A stretch of DNA of 64,000 nucleotides from assembly GCA_902776305.1 (NCBI GenBank), contig CACYPS010000013.1, forward strand, positions 47,657 to 111,656, read 5' to 3'. How positions within the stretch are numbered: position 1 is the stretch's first letter; the number at the start of each line of letters is the position of its first letter. Positions 23,313 to 31,918 of this stretch are shown here, in pieces. A model generated the notes under the pieces. It was not told where the DNA came from. It made no database searches and worked only from the letters and a program-made list of their open reading frames with translations. A program made the position numbers and the translations under genes. This stretch comes from an uncultured Lachnospiraceae bacterium (GTDB lineage: Bacteria; Bacillota; Clostridia; Lachnospirales; Lachnospiraceae).

Positions 23313-25598
23313 ATGGCAGTTAAGATTGCACTTGCAGGAAACCCGAACTCCGGAAAGACAACATTGTTCAATTCCCTGACGGGTTCCAATCAATATGTAG
23401 GTAACTGGCCGGGTGTAACGGTCGAGAAAAAGGAAGGAAAACTGAAGGATGACAAGGAAGTTATTATACAGGATCTTCCTGGAATCTATTCCCTGTCTCC
23501 TTATACATTGGAAGAAGTTGTTGCGAGAACGTATCTGGTCACGGAAAAACCGAACGCGATTCTGAACATCATCGACGGTACAAATATTGAGCGAAATCTC
23601 TACCTGACGACGCAGCTTATCGAGTTGGGAATTCCGGTCGTCATCGCTGTCAACATGATGGATCTTGTTCGCAGACGCGGGGATTCGATCAATATTGCAA
23701 AACTCGGCAATATGATAGGCTGTGATGTCTTCGAGATCAGTGCTCTCAAGAATGAGGGTATAAAGGAGGCAGTAAGCAAGGTCGTCTCTGTCGCAAAGTC
23801 GGGCAGTGTCGCACATGCACCGGCCACATTCAGCGCAACCGTCGAGAAAGCTATCAAGGAAATCGAGAATAATCTCGGAAGCTCAGTCGATGCAAGCCTT
23901 GCACGCTGGTATGCCATTAAGGTCTTTGAGAGAGATGAGAAGGCTCTCGAAACCCTTTCCCTCACGGATGCACAGAAGTCAGCAATGGAGAAGATCATTG
24001 CAAAGTGTGAGGCTGAGATGGATGATGACTCTGAGAGCATCATCACAAATGAACGCTATAATTACATTTCCGATATTATTTCGGTATCCGTACAGAAGGT
24101 CGTAAGCGAAGACAATATGACGGTATCAGACAAGATCGATAAAATCGTTACGAACAGAATACTCGGTCTTCCGATCTTCGGCGTTGTGATGTTCCTGATT
24201 TATGCGATATCCATGGGCGGTTGGGCTATATCTATAGGTACGAAGGCTACGGATTTTGCAAATGATGTCGTCTTCGGTGAGTGGGTCCCCGGTCTTTTTG
24301 ACACGATTCTCGGTGCTCTCCATGTTGCACCTGAGTCCTGGCTGTATGGTCTGATTCAGAACGGTATTGTCGGCGGTGTGGGAGCCGTTCTCGGATTTGT
24401 TCCGCAGATGCTTGTTTTGTTCCTGCTTCTGGCCATCGTTGAGGATATCGGTTACATGTCGCGTGTTGCATTTGTCATGGACAGAATTTTCCGCCAGTTC
24501 GGCCTGTCCGGCAAGAGTTTTATACCGGTCCTCGTAGCGACAGGCTGCGGCGTTCCGGGCATCATGGCATCGCGTACAATTGAAAATGATCGCGACCGCA
24601 AGATGACGATCATGACGACGACATTCATACCGTGCGGAGCAAAGCTTCCGATCATCGGTCTGGTAGCGGGAGCCCTGTTCGGACAGTCTCCGTTCATCTC
24701 GGTATCCGCGTATTTTATAGGAATGGCGTCCATCGTTATTTCGGGTATTATTCTGAAGAAATTCAAGGCGTTCGCCGGTGAGCCGGCTCCGTTCGTCATG
24801 GAGCTTCCGCCTTACCATGTGCCGTCCGTATCCAATGTCCTTCGTGCGACATGGGAGCGCGGCTGGTCTTTCATCAAGAAGGCCGGTACTGTTATTGTGC
24901 TTTCATCTATCATCATCTGGTTCCTGTCCAGTATGGGAAGCGTTAACGGAAAGTTCGGTATGGTCGACAACCTGTTCCAGGATGAGACAGTCGTCACAGA
25001 CGAGGTCATCTCAGACATTGCCGCAAAGATGGATATTCCGGAAGAGGACGTTGCACCGATGGATGCATCCCTTCTGGCAGGTGTCGGAAATACACTCTCT
25101 GTTGTATTTAAGCCGCTCGGTTTCGGGACATGGAAGCCGACCGTTGCTACGATAACAGGACTTGTTGCCAAGGAAGAAGTAGTAAGTACATTTGGTGTCC
25201 TCTATAATTACGATGAGGAGGCAACGGGTGAGGAGCTTGGTGATAACGGAGAGGCTATCTGGGATCGTGTTGCGGCTGACTATACTCCGCTCGCTGCATT
25301 TGCATTCATGCTCTTCAACCTTCTCTGCGCACCTTGCTTCGCAGCTATGGGTGCAATTAAGAGAGAAATGAATAACACGAAGTGGACACTTGCCGCAATC
25401 GGATACATGTGCCTCTGGGCCTATGTTGTGGCTCTGATCGCTTATCAGCTCGGAGCGACATTTACAGGAGGCGGTTTTGGAATCGGAACGATTATTGCAA
25501 TTGCTTTGACCGCCGGTCTGGTATATCTCCTTTTCCGCAAGGGTTACCAGCCGGATGATAAAGTGCAGACACTCACGAGCGTGGAAGCCGCGAAATAA
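23313..25598 (+). CDS. feoB: Ferrous iron transporter FeoB
   Basis: 761 residues; MAVKIALAGNPNSGKTT start with GGAGG upstream. G1 GNPNSGKTT (~9), G3 DLPGIYS (~57), G4-like NMMD (~117); the polytopic membrane part begins ~280, with gate segments ATGCGVPGIMASRT and TFIPCGAKLPIIG. A loop near 560-590 carries acidic residues (DETVVTDEVISD, EEDVAPMD). It imports Fe(II). Last large gene of feoA-feoA-feoB; a Cys-rich companion is 240 bases downstream. It is unfused, unlike FeoB at 12650, and the two differ enough to be separate lineages. Confidence 0.96.
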   Translation: MAVKIALAGNPNSGKTTLFNSLTGSNQYVGNWPGVTVEKKEGKLKDDKEVIIQDLPGIYSLSPYTLEEVVARTYLVTEKPNAILNIIDGTNIERNLYLTTQLIELGIPVVIAVNMMDLVRRRGDSINIAKLGNMIGCDVFEISALKNEGIKEAVSKVVSVAKSGSVAHAPATFSATVEKAIKEIENNLGSSVDASLARWYAIKVFERDEKALETLSLTDAQKSAMEKIIAKCEAEMDDDSESIITNERYNYISDIISVSVQKVVSEDNMTVSDKIDKIVTNRILGLPIFGVVMFLIYAISMGGWAISIGTKATDFANDVVFGEWVPGLFDTILGALHVAPESWLYGLIQNGIVGGVGAVLGFVPQMLVLFLLLAIVEDIGYMSRVAFVMDRIFRQFGLSGKSFIPVLVATGCGVPGIMASRTIENDRDRKMTIMTTTFIPCGAKLPIIGLVAGALFGQSPFISVSAYFIGMASIVISGIILKKFKAFAGEPAPFVMELPPYHVPSVSNVLRATWERGWSFIKKAGTVIVLSSIIIWFLSSMGSVNGKFGMVDNLFQDETVVTDEVISDIAAKMDIPEEDVAPMDASLLAGVGNTLSVVFKPLGFGTWKPTVATITGLVAKEEVVSTFGVLYNYDEEATGEELGDNGEAIWDRVAADYTPLAAFAFMLFNLLCAPCFAAMGAIKREMNNTKWTLAAIGYMCLWAYVVALIAYQLGATFTGGGFGIGTIIAIALTAGLVYLLFRKGYQPDDKVQTLTSVEAAK

Positions 25599-25696
25599 TT
25601 CCATATGTATATGTGAGTGCGGGCGCTGAGTCGAATGGCTGCAGGCGCTGAAGCCGCAAAGTCAATGCGTTGCAGCGAATAAATGAGAGACAATTG

Positions 25697-25718
25697 CCGG
25701 GCCTGCTTGCAGGCCCGG
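25697..25718 (+). terminator. GC-rich hairpin after feoB
   Basis: CCGGGCCTGC and GCAGGCCCGG pair with a two-base spacer; the tail GTATTTGCCGTTT is only moderately T-rich. It may be a weak terminator or a processing hairpin before the Cys-rich gene. Confidence 0.45.
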
Positions 25719-25838
25719 GTATTTGCCGTTTATACCAAAAGTGCCGCTTGCGGGAAATCCCACGGTTCGATTATTGTATGGGGTATGTGCCTTGCGTATG
25801 AATAAGTAATTGCTCAGTTATTTGAAAAGTAGGAGGAC

Positions 25839-26027
25839 ATGATGGGAAATGTGATAGTAGGACTTATATTGCTTCTGGTTGTGGTACTCTGTGTGAGGAG
25901 CATTATTCGCGAGCACAGGCAGGGGGGCTGCGGGGGAGGTTCCTGCAGCGGAAATTTCGGAAGCTGCGGTGGATGCTCAAACCAGGATATAATCATTACG
26001 GTCAAGAGGAAGTATATGAAAAAATAA
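25839..26027 (+). CDS. FeoB-associated Cys-rich membrane protein
   Basis: 62 residues with AGGAGG site. One N-terminal helix (VIVGLILLLVVVLCV), a basic segment, and a Gly/Cys tail GGCGGGSCSGNFGSCGGCS. It corresponds to the companion at 14995 and is paired with the second FeoB. The last 14 residues (IIITVKRKYMKK) extend past the Cys tail and are unusual for the family. Confidence 0.85.
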   Translation: MMGNVIVGLILLLVVVLCVRSIIREHRQGGCGGGSCSGNFGSCGGCSNQDIIITVKRKYMKK

Positions 26028-26169
26028 GTTCACCGCAAGGGACATTTGAGCAACTTGTGATGAAATGGATCATGGTCAGGACAACGGAAAATCTGATGGG
26101 ATTATGTGCCTGAAAATCTGAAAGTGTTCTTCTGAAAAGAAATGGTCATAGAACGGAGAGTGATATGCA

Positions 26170-26502
26170 GTGCGAATAAAGAAAGTTTACGCAACGGATA
26201 TTGTTGCAGTGACTTACACAGGGAGCGAAATCCCTGTATTTGAGAAGAGTGAGGCCTTCTGGATCTATGCAGTCGACGAGACGAAGGTCGTGCGCATGCA
26301 GATCCTGTCTGTGTATTCGGGAAATATTGACGATATGATAAAACAGCTAAGGATGTGTCGTGTCGATGCGCTGATAGCCCGGAACTTCGGACCGAAGGCG
26401 ATGAGCCGGCTTCGTGAGGCGGGGATACGAATGTATTCGTTTGATGGCGGTGCCAGAGCTGCGGTGAATGCATTTTCTGAGGGCCGTCTGGCAGAGATGT
26501 GA
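26170..26502 (+). CDS. NifX/NifB-type Fe-Mo cluster-binding family protein
   Basis: 110 residues from GTG 26170 with GGAGAG nine bases upstream. The sequence resembles the dinitrogenase iron-molybdenum cofactor domain: an initial strand block, the middle DDMIKQLRMCRVDALIARNFGPKAMSRL in outline, and SFDGGARAAVNAF. Such proteins bind metal clusters; in organisms without nitrogenase their role is open. There is no nif gene nearby, but the feo/isc region precedes it. A perfect palindrome follows its stop codon. Confidence 0.75.
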   Translation: MRIKKVYATDIVAVTYTGSEIPVFEKSEAFWIYAVDETKVVRMQILSVYSGNIDDMIKQLRMCRVDALIARNFGPKAMSRLREAGIRMYSFDGGARAAVNAFSEGRLAEM

Positions 26503-26504
26503 AA

Positions 26505-26526
26505 GTTTGAAAGTAAACTTTCAAAC
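26505..26526. repeat. Palindrome after the NifX-like gene
   Basis: Arms GTTTGAAAGT and ACTTTCAAAC around AA begin three bases after the stop. The same palindrome, with longer arms, follows the last gene of the window (63900-63929). No T-run. Confidence 0.8.
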
Positions 26527-26610
26527 ATTGATTGGCGGGTCAGATGACCATGCAAGCATGGTCGCCTGACCCTGGAGGAACAAATTACGAGTTTTCAAGT
26601 CAAAAGAATG

Positions 26611-26672
26611 GAGCTGTCTCATTACGGCATGTTGCCACAATATAGTGGTGACAATGCCTGATGAGACAGCTT
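26611..26672. terminator. Long hairpin near the aldo-keto reductase 3' end
   Basis: GAGCTGTCTCATtacGGCAT pairs with ATGCCtgATGAGACAGCTTC around inner CCAC/GTGG. It is a variant of the GGCTGTCGCATCAGG family. T-rich tail on the plus strand (TTCTTCATTTTC). Confidence 0.6.
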
Positions 26673-26779
26673 CTTCATTTTCGTTTCGTTGTGATCAAGA
26701 ACGCCATGGCATTCTTGCCGTTCCGCGCATGGTGCGAAGCACCTTGCTTAATGCACGGTTGCGATCCGCCGGGCTTCAC

Positions 26780-27910
26780 TCACTCCAGTACTTCTGCGCA
26801 CTCCTTAAGATACTGAATAATCGGAAGATGCTGCGGACATGCGCCCTCACACTGACCGCACTGAATACATGCAGAGGGTGCGGATCCGGAGACTTCCATT
26901 TTGTAATTTCTTCGGGCGCGCTCGAGATTACCGTACATTTTGTAGATATTCATGGAACTGAAGATGGCCGGTATATCGATTCCCATCGGACAACCGCCGG
27001 TGCAGTAACGACATGCGGTACAATGAATGTGGTCGATAGCCCGAAGAGCCTCCTGTGCATTGACAATGCATCCCTGCTCAGCCTCGGTGAGAGGTGCGAA
27101 CTTTCCGTTTCCCATGTAGGATAAGTTGTCTGCCATCTGTTCCCAGTTGGACATTCCGGAGAGCACGACCATGACATTCGGGAGAGAGGCTGCGAAGCGA
27201 ATTGCCCAGGAACTCGGGCTGGGGCCGTTTTCCGTTATGTTGAGCGCATCCTTCACGACCTGCGGGGGGTTCGCCAGCATACCGCCCTTGACAGGCTCCA
27301 TGACGACGACGGGCTTTCCGTGTTTCGATGCGACCTCGTAGCATCGGCGGGACTGAACTTCAGCATCGTCCCAGTCAGCGTAGTTGATCTGAAGCTGGAC
27401 AAATTCTGCGTCCGGATGCTCGTTCAGGAGCTCATCCAGAAATTCCGGCGAGTCGTGGAAGGAAAATCCCCAGTGACGTATGAGACCTTCCTCCTTGAGG
27501 CCTTTCACATAATCCCAGATACCGTATTTATCATAGAGAGGCTTGTTGCCTTTTCCGAGTGCGTGCAGCAGATAGAAGTCGAAATAACCGGCGCCTGTCC
27601 TCTCAAGACTTATTTTGAACTCGTTTTTAGCCTCCTCCTCATTCTTCGCGGCAAAATTCGAGGCGTTGATCTTTGTGGCAAGATAGAAGGAGTCACGGGG
27701 ATGGCGCTCGACGAGGGCTTTCCTTGTCGCTTCCTCGGAACCTTCATATACGAAAGCTGTATCGAAGTATTTGCCTCCGGCAGCGAGGAACGCATCTACC
27801 ATGTCAGCAGTCCGTTCTACGTCTATGACTTCCATGCCGTTACGGCTTATTCGCGGAAGGCGCATCATACCAAATCCAAGTTTAATACAATCATTAATAA
27901 GTTTTTCCAT
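26780..27910 (-). CDS. Aldo/keto reductase with C-terminal 2x[4Fe-4S] ferredoxin domain
   Basis: 376 residues. The TIM-barrel part (~1-290) carries the AKR residues Asp in FDTAFVYEG (~50; catalytic Tyr in the same segment), Lys in ATKINAS and His in YLLHALG. Residues ~297-370 contain two Cys clusters, CTACRYCTGGCPMGIDIP and CIQCGQCEGACPQHLP. This fused form is common in anaerobes and should couple a carbonyl reduction or oxidation to ferredoxin-like electron transfer. Substrate unknown. Single gene, divergent from the TPR gene. Confidence 0.92.
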   Translation of the reverse strand: MEKLINDCIKLGFGMMRLPRISRNGMEVIDVERTADMVDAFLAAGGKYFDTAFVYEGSEEATRKALVERHPRDSFYLATKINASNFAAKNEEEAKNEFKISLERTGAGYFDFYLLHALGKGNKPLYDKYGIWDYVKGLKEEGLIRHWGFSFHDSPEFLDELLNEHPDAEFVQLQINYADWDDAEVQSRRCYEVASKHGKPVVVMEPVKGGMLANPPQVVKDALNITENGPSPSSWAIRFAASLPNVMVVLSGMSNWEQMADNLSYMGNGKFAPLTEAEQGCIVNAQEALRAIDHIHCTACRYCTGGCPMGIDIPAIFSSMNIYKMYGNLERARRNYKMEVSGSAPSACIQCGQCEGACPQHLPIIQYLKECAEVLE

Positions 27911-28165
27911 ACGTTCACCTCTCTTTTAAGATTCGGGCAGTTGAGAAACTCTACACACGATGGAATTTATGCTTATGTAATTACGTGGAGTGCAGTGCTG
28001 CTCATTTAATCAAATTGCGGCCGATAAATCGGTCTTTTATCGGGAGTTGCTGCGCAATTTCCGATCCGATTAGATATATTATACAATATTTGTGCCGCAT
28101 TTTATTGTATAAACTATTATTTTTAAGGTATTATTACAGGTAGGGAAACCTTTTGGAGGCTTAAA

Positions 28166-29197
28166 ATGAAAGATAGCTCAGGAAATGCTTTGAGGAGAGC
28201 GCTGGTCGCGCTTTCCGTCCTTCTCGTTTTGACGCTGGCGGTATTTATCGCTGTTGTGAACATGCCGCTCACCCGATACGCACACTATATGAATCTTGGT
28301 GCGAAATATTTACTGAATGAAGAATACGATGATGCGGTACGCGCGTTTTCTGAGGCTGTGAAAATTGAGCCGAATGACGCCGAGGCTTACCGAGCAAGGG
28401 CGGAAGCTTATGAACAGACAGGGCAGACAGACCTTGCCTATCAGGACTATCTGGAGATAGAACGGATCACCGGGGAGACAGGTTTAGCAGATCGAAAAAT
28501 CGGGAAATCGACTGATGAAAATGCATCGGCAGATACCTCCGGACCACCCGCCGAAAATGTACCTACCGAGGCTCCTCCCACGGAGACACCCGTTCCTGCT
28601 ACTCCTACACCGGAGCCGGTCGCACCGGATTATGATGCATTTTTCCAAGATGTGAAGGTCAACCCGAATGCCTATTTCATACCGCTTGACGGTTATGATC
28701 TTTATACATACGATAACCCCGGAGCTGTTATAGCGAGAGGAGATTTGGATCTCGACGGGGTGGATGAGGCATTTGTTTCCTTCACGAATCATGGCTCGCC
28801 ATATAACGTGATCAGCACACAGGTGTGGAAGTGGAACGGAAGCGCGTTTGAACTCTACGCCAATATAGGCGGATCTTATGCGACAATGGATTTTTATACA
28901 ACCGGAGGCATACGGCACTACCCGAAGAATCCAAAGACTCTCATTAATCCATATACGGTGGAAGTATACAATGCCGAGACAAAAACATACGATGAACTTT
29001 TCGGCGTGGCCGGCGTGAGTCCGGACACAATGGAACATTACGGGACATATGATCCCGCTTTGGATCTCGATGGTGACGGCATCATCTACTATCAGAACGG
29101 AGAAACACCTATGACACAGGCAGAGTATGAAGCCCTGATTGAGCCGTATGTGCCGGACCGGGCGCATCTGGAGCTGAACTGGACGGACCTGTTCTGA
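28166..29197 (+). CDS. Membrane-anchored TPR protein with extracellular C-terminal domain
   Basis: 343 residues, GGAGG site. A signal-anchor helix (ALVALSVLLVLTLAVFIAVV, ~10-30) is followed by two TPR-like units (~38-105: AKYLLNEEYDDAVRAFSEAV, AEAYEQTGQTDLAYQDY), a Pro/Thr-rich linker (~117-150) and a C-terminal domain. That domain has calcium-like acidic repeats (DLDLDGVDEAFVSF, DLDGDGIIYYQNG) reminiscent of FG-GAP/dockerin-type loops. Probably outside the membrane. Precise function unknown. A Cof-type phosphatase gene follows 21 bases after the stop. Confidence 0.75.
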   Translation: MKDSSGNALRRALVALSVLLVLTLAVFIAVVNMPLTRYAHYMNLGAKYLLNEEYDDAVRAFSEAVKIEPNDAEAYRARAEAYEQTGQTDLAYQDYLEIERITGETGLADRKIGKSTDENASADTSGPPAENVPTEAPPTETPVPATPTPEPVAPDYDAFFQDVKVNPNAYFIPLDGYDLYTYDNPGAVIARGDLDLDGVDEAFVSFTNHGSPYNVISTQVWKWNGSAFELYANIGGSYATMDFYTTGGIRHYPKNPKTLINPYTVEVYNAETKTYDELFGVAGVSPDTMEHYGTYDPALDLDGDGIIYYQNGETPMTQAEYEALIEPYVPDRAHLELNWTDLF

Positions 29198-29218
29198 TAC
29201 TGCTGAAGGAGACTGCAT

Positions 29219-30058
29219 ATGGGAAAAATAATTTTTATCGACGTGGACGGAACACTTGTGAACTATGAAGGAATCATTCCGGAGTCTGCAACTGTCGCAA
29301 TCCGCAAAGCGCGTGCCAACGGTCATCGCGTTTATATCAGCACCGGCCGCAGCAAGGCGGAAGTCTATAAGGATATCTGGGAGATCGGCCTTGACGGTAT
29401 GATCGGCGGGAACGGCAGCTATGTGGAAGATCACGGAACGGTGGTCCTGCATCAGCTGATCACGAAGGAGCAGAGTGCGCGGATCGTTGACTGGCTGCAT
29501 GAGCGAGGTTTAGAGTTCTATCTTGAGAGCAACAACGGTCTTTTTGCAAGTGAGAACTTCGAGACAGCCGGAGAACCCGTCATTCAGGAATACAGCAGGC
29601 GGAAAGGAAAAGACGGATCTGAAGCGATGACGATTCGAAAGGCTTTCCCGGAGATGATTTTTGACGGAGAGCTGTATCGAGACGACCTGAACAAAGTCAG
29701 CTATATTTTGAATTCGTATCAGGATTTTCTGGATACGAAAGAACAGTTCCCTGATCTCGAGAATAACACCTGGGGCGGCGCGGGCGAGACTGCGCTTTTC
29801 GGTGACCTGGGCGTGAAAAATATCACAAAGGCAAATGCCATCGGCTGCCTCCTTGATTACCTTGGAGCCGATCTTGCGGACACGATTGCGATAGGGGACG
29901 CGAAAATAGACATTCCGATGCTCGAGTACTGCAATTTCGGAGTTGCGATGGGAAGCGGAGGCGAGGAAATTCGTGCTATGGCAGATTATGTGACGGATGA
30001 CGTCGACAAGGATGGGCTCTACAAGGCATTTGTACATCTGGGGCTGATAGAAGAGTGA
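29219..30058 (+). CDS. HAD superfamily phosphatase, Cof subfamily (IIB)
   Basis: 279 residues. Motif I DVDGTLV (Asp8, Asp10), motif II STGRSK (~42), motif III Lys and motif IV AIGDAKIDIPML (~222; Asp pair) are intact, and the large cap domain lies between motifs II and III as in Cof-like sugar-phosphate/FMN phosphatases. Substrate not predictable. AAGGAG before ATG; likely co-transcribed with the TPR gene. Confidence 0.92.
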   Translation: MGKIIFIDVDGTLVNYEGIIPESATVAIRKARANGHRVYISTGRSKAEVYKDIWEIGLDGMIGGNGSYVEDHGTVVLHQLITKEQSARIVDWLHERGLEFYLESNNGLFASENFETAGEPVIQEYSRRKGKDGSEAMTIRKAFPEMIFDGELYRDDLNKVSYILNSYQDFLDTKEQFPDLENNTWGGAGETALFGDLGVKNITKANAIGCLLDYLGADLADTIAIGDAKIDIPMLEYCNFGVAMGSGGEEIRAMADYVTDDVDKDGLYKAFVHLGLIEE

Positions 30059-30181
30059 GCGGCTCATTCTCATGTTTTAACATGATCAAGTTGGTAGGAT
30101 AAAAAAGTCAGAAAGGATAAGTTCAGCCCCGCGAGCGGGACATGAAACAGCAAAAAGACTTATTATAAGAGGAGCATACAT

Positions 30182-30832
30182 ATGAAAAAAGCAGCAATAT
30201 TTGATATGGACGGGACAATGTTCGACACAGAGAGAATCTGGAAGGAGAACTGGGAGAAGCTGATCAGCGAATTCGGTTTTGAGAATAATCCGGATTTTCC
30301 TAAAAATGTATGCGGAACAAGCGGAGAGAAGATGCTGAATGTTATCCGCAAGTTCTACCCCGGCATCGACGCGGAAGCATATCGTACGGCAGTGAGAAAC
30401 GAGGTCAACAAGTCGATCGCTAACGAGGTGCCTGTAAAAGAAGGATTATATGAAATTGTGGACTATCTCAAGTCACAGGGCGTTAAGCTTGCAATCGCGT
30501 CCAGCAGCCAGCTGGAGAAAATCAAACACTGTGTGAAGCTTGCCGGCCTTGAGGGCAAGTTTGATATGCTTTTTTCGGGAAATGATATTGAACGCGGTAA
30601 GCCGGCACCTGATATTTTCCTCAAAGCAGCCGATGCTATGGGCGTGGATTCTACGGAGTGTTATGTGCTTGAAGACGGTCTGAACGGCGTTTACGCCGGA
30701 ATCGCTTCCGGTGCGACGACAGTCATGATTATTGACCTCACGGAGCCTGATGAGAAGGCGAAGGAAGGATGTGTCGGGATCTATAATTCCCTGCTCGAGG
30801 TCAGGGATGCGATGAAGGCGGGAGAGATCTGA
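30182..30832 (+). CDS. HAD superfamily phosphatase/phosphomutase, beta-PGM-like
   Basis: 216 residues. Motif I DMDGTMFDTE (nucleophile Asp8, Asp10), small helical cap (~16-80), motif II IASSSQ (~105), Lys in GKPAPD (~139) and motif IV LEDGLNGVYAG (~163). This is the subgroup of beta-phosphoglucomutase and 2-deoxyglucose-6-P type phosphatases. GAGGAG site. It lies 123 bases after the other HAD gene. Confidence 0.9.
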   Translation: MKKAAIFDMDGTMFDTERIWKENWEKLISEFGFENNPDFPKNVCGTSGEKMLNVIRKFYPGIDAEAYRTAVRNEVNKSIANEVPVKEGLYEIVDYLKSQGVKLAIASSSQLEKIKHCVKLAGLEGKFDMLFSGNDIERGKPAPDIFLKAADAMGVDSTECYVLEDGLNGVYAGIASGATTVMIIDLTEPDEKAKEGCVGIYNSLLEVRDAMKAGEI

Positions 30833-30927
30833 TCTCTGACGCAGAACTCTCGTGATTAAGTCAGCTCGATGAATGCGAAAAAATGAAGTTCGCCTCAGAA
30901 CGCGGGCGAGCTATGAGAGTGTTGCGG

Positions 30928-31722
30928 CTATTTGTCCAGATAAATCAGAAGGTATGTAATGCCTGCAAGGATCGGCTGATGCAGCATGTATATGAGCAGC
31001 GAATGCTGTCCGATCCAGTTGAAAGGCTTTAAAAGCCTGTCTGCAGGGGTTTCTGTATCCTTCCCTGCAGCTATCTGAGCGAGTTTGCGCTCTTTGAGTG
31101 CCGGAAGCGTCAATCTGCCGAGGAAGAACCCCATGAAGTAGACGAAGATCCAGGGCAGGAGCGGGACATAGTCGGTCGACCAGAAGCCGGGTGCTACAAA
31201 GCCCAGAAAAGTCATGAAGTATCCGCGGTACAGAGAGCTCGGGAGCATCTTCAGCGGGTGGAACATGATTCCGATGTAGCCCTGTGAGACGCCTCGAAGC
31301 AGGATATAACAGATAACAGAGAGTGTGAAGAATATGGCGGACTGAATCGGTCCGCCATTATAGTGCTCTTTAACAGGCGTCCCGATCAGCGTTGCTGCCC
31401 CGAGGAAAGTCAGGACGCCGAAAATAATGGCGTCCTCCGGCATGATCAGCAGCGTGACAGCGGTGATCAGTGCGCCGCATGCGGTCAGTTCGAGGCCACG
31501 CCTGAGAGACCGTCTCGAGAGATTGAGACAGTATCCGGAGACAAATATAAAAAAGAAGCGCATGAAGGTCTGCCACAGTCTGGTGGGAGTAGTGTAGTCC
31601 CGGTACCAGGGCCAGTCCACGCCTTTCAGAAAGACCAGATCCCAGAAGAAGTGGTAGATGACCATGCTGACGACGAGCATACCGCGGAAAGTGTCGAGGA
31701 AGGTGAAACGGATTTTGTTCAT
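30928..31722 (-). CDS. DUF1624 / heparan-alpha-glucosaminide N-acetyltransferase-like membrane protein
   Basis: 264 residues, AAAGGA site. The start RFTFLDTFRGMLVVSMVIYHFFWDL contains the family's conserved Arg-Gly and His in the first helices; about seven hydrophobic helices follow and the end GQHSLLIYMLHQPIL is typical. These integral acyltransferases move acetyl groups across membranes. The acceptor in this organism is unknown. Divergent from the binding lipoprotein gene. Confidence 0.85.
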   Translation of the reverse strand: MNKIRFTFLDTFRGMLVVSMVIYHFFWDLVFLKGVDWPWYRDYTTPTRLWQTFMRFFFIFVSGYCLNLSRRSLRRGLELTACGALITAVTLLIMPEDAIIFGVLTFLGAATLIGTPVKEHYNGGPIQSAIFFTLSVICYILLRGVSQGYIGIMFHPLKMLPSSLYRGYFMTFLGFVAPGFWSTDYVPLLPWIFVYFMGFFLGRLTLPALKERKLAQIAAGKDTETPADRLLKPFNWIGQHSLLIYMLHQPILAGITYLLIYLDK

Positions 31723-31797
31723 TGTATGGATTCCTTTCGAAGCTGATTTATACTTTATCAGGATAAAGCAAGTTCGTCAATCTACCTGTAATTTATA

Positions 31798-31841
31798 TTG
31801 ACAGATCCTGAAAAACATGTATAATCTGAAAATGGTTTTCA
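31798..31841 (+). promoter_or_regulatory. Promoter with Fur/Zur-family 7-1-7 operator
   Basis: TTGACA (31798-31803), 16-base spacer, TATAAT (31820-31825). It is followed by TGAAAAT-G-GTTTTCA (31827-31841), which fits the 7-1-7 inverted repeat of Fur/Zur/PerR boxes with six of seven arm pairs and covers the expected start site. Confidence 0.65.
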
Positions 31842-31918
31842 ATTTTAAGGTTTTTCATCACTCCGCGAATGGAGCTATGAATAGGCATTTTGGCTTTCAA
31901 GACACATTGGAGCAGAAA

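Noticed and set aside
28484-29500. 338-residue minus-strand frame over the TPR and Cof genes
   Set aside because: It crosses two real genes on the other strand, and its composition is rich in Cys, Ile and His without a family pattern.
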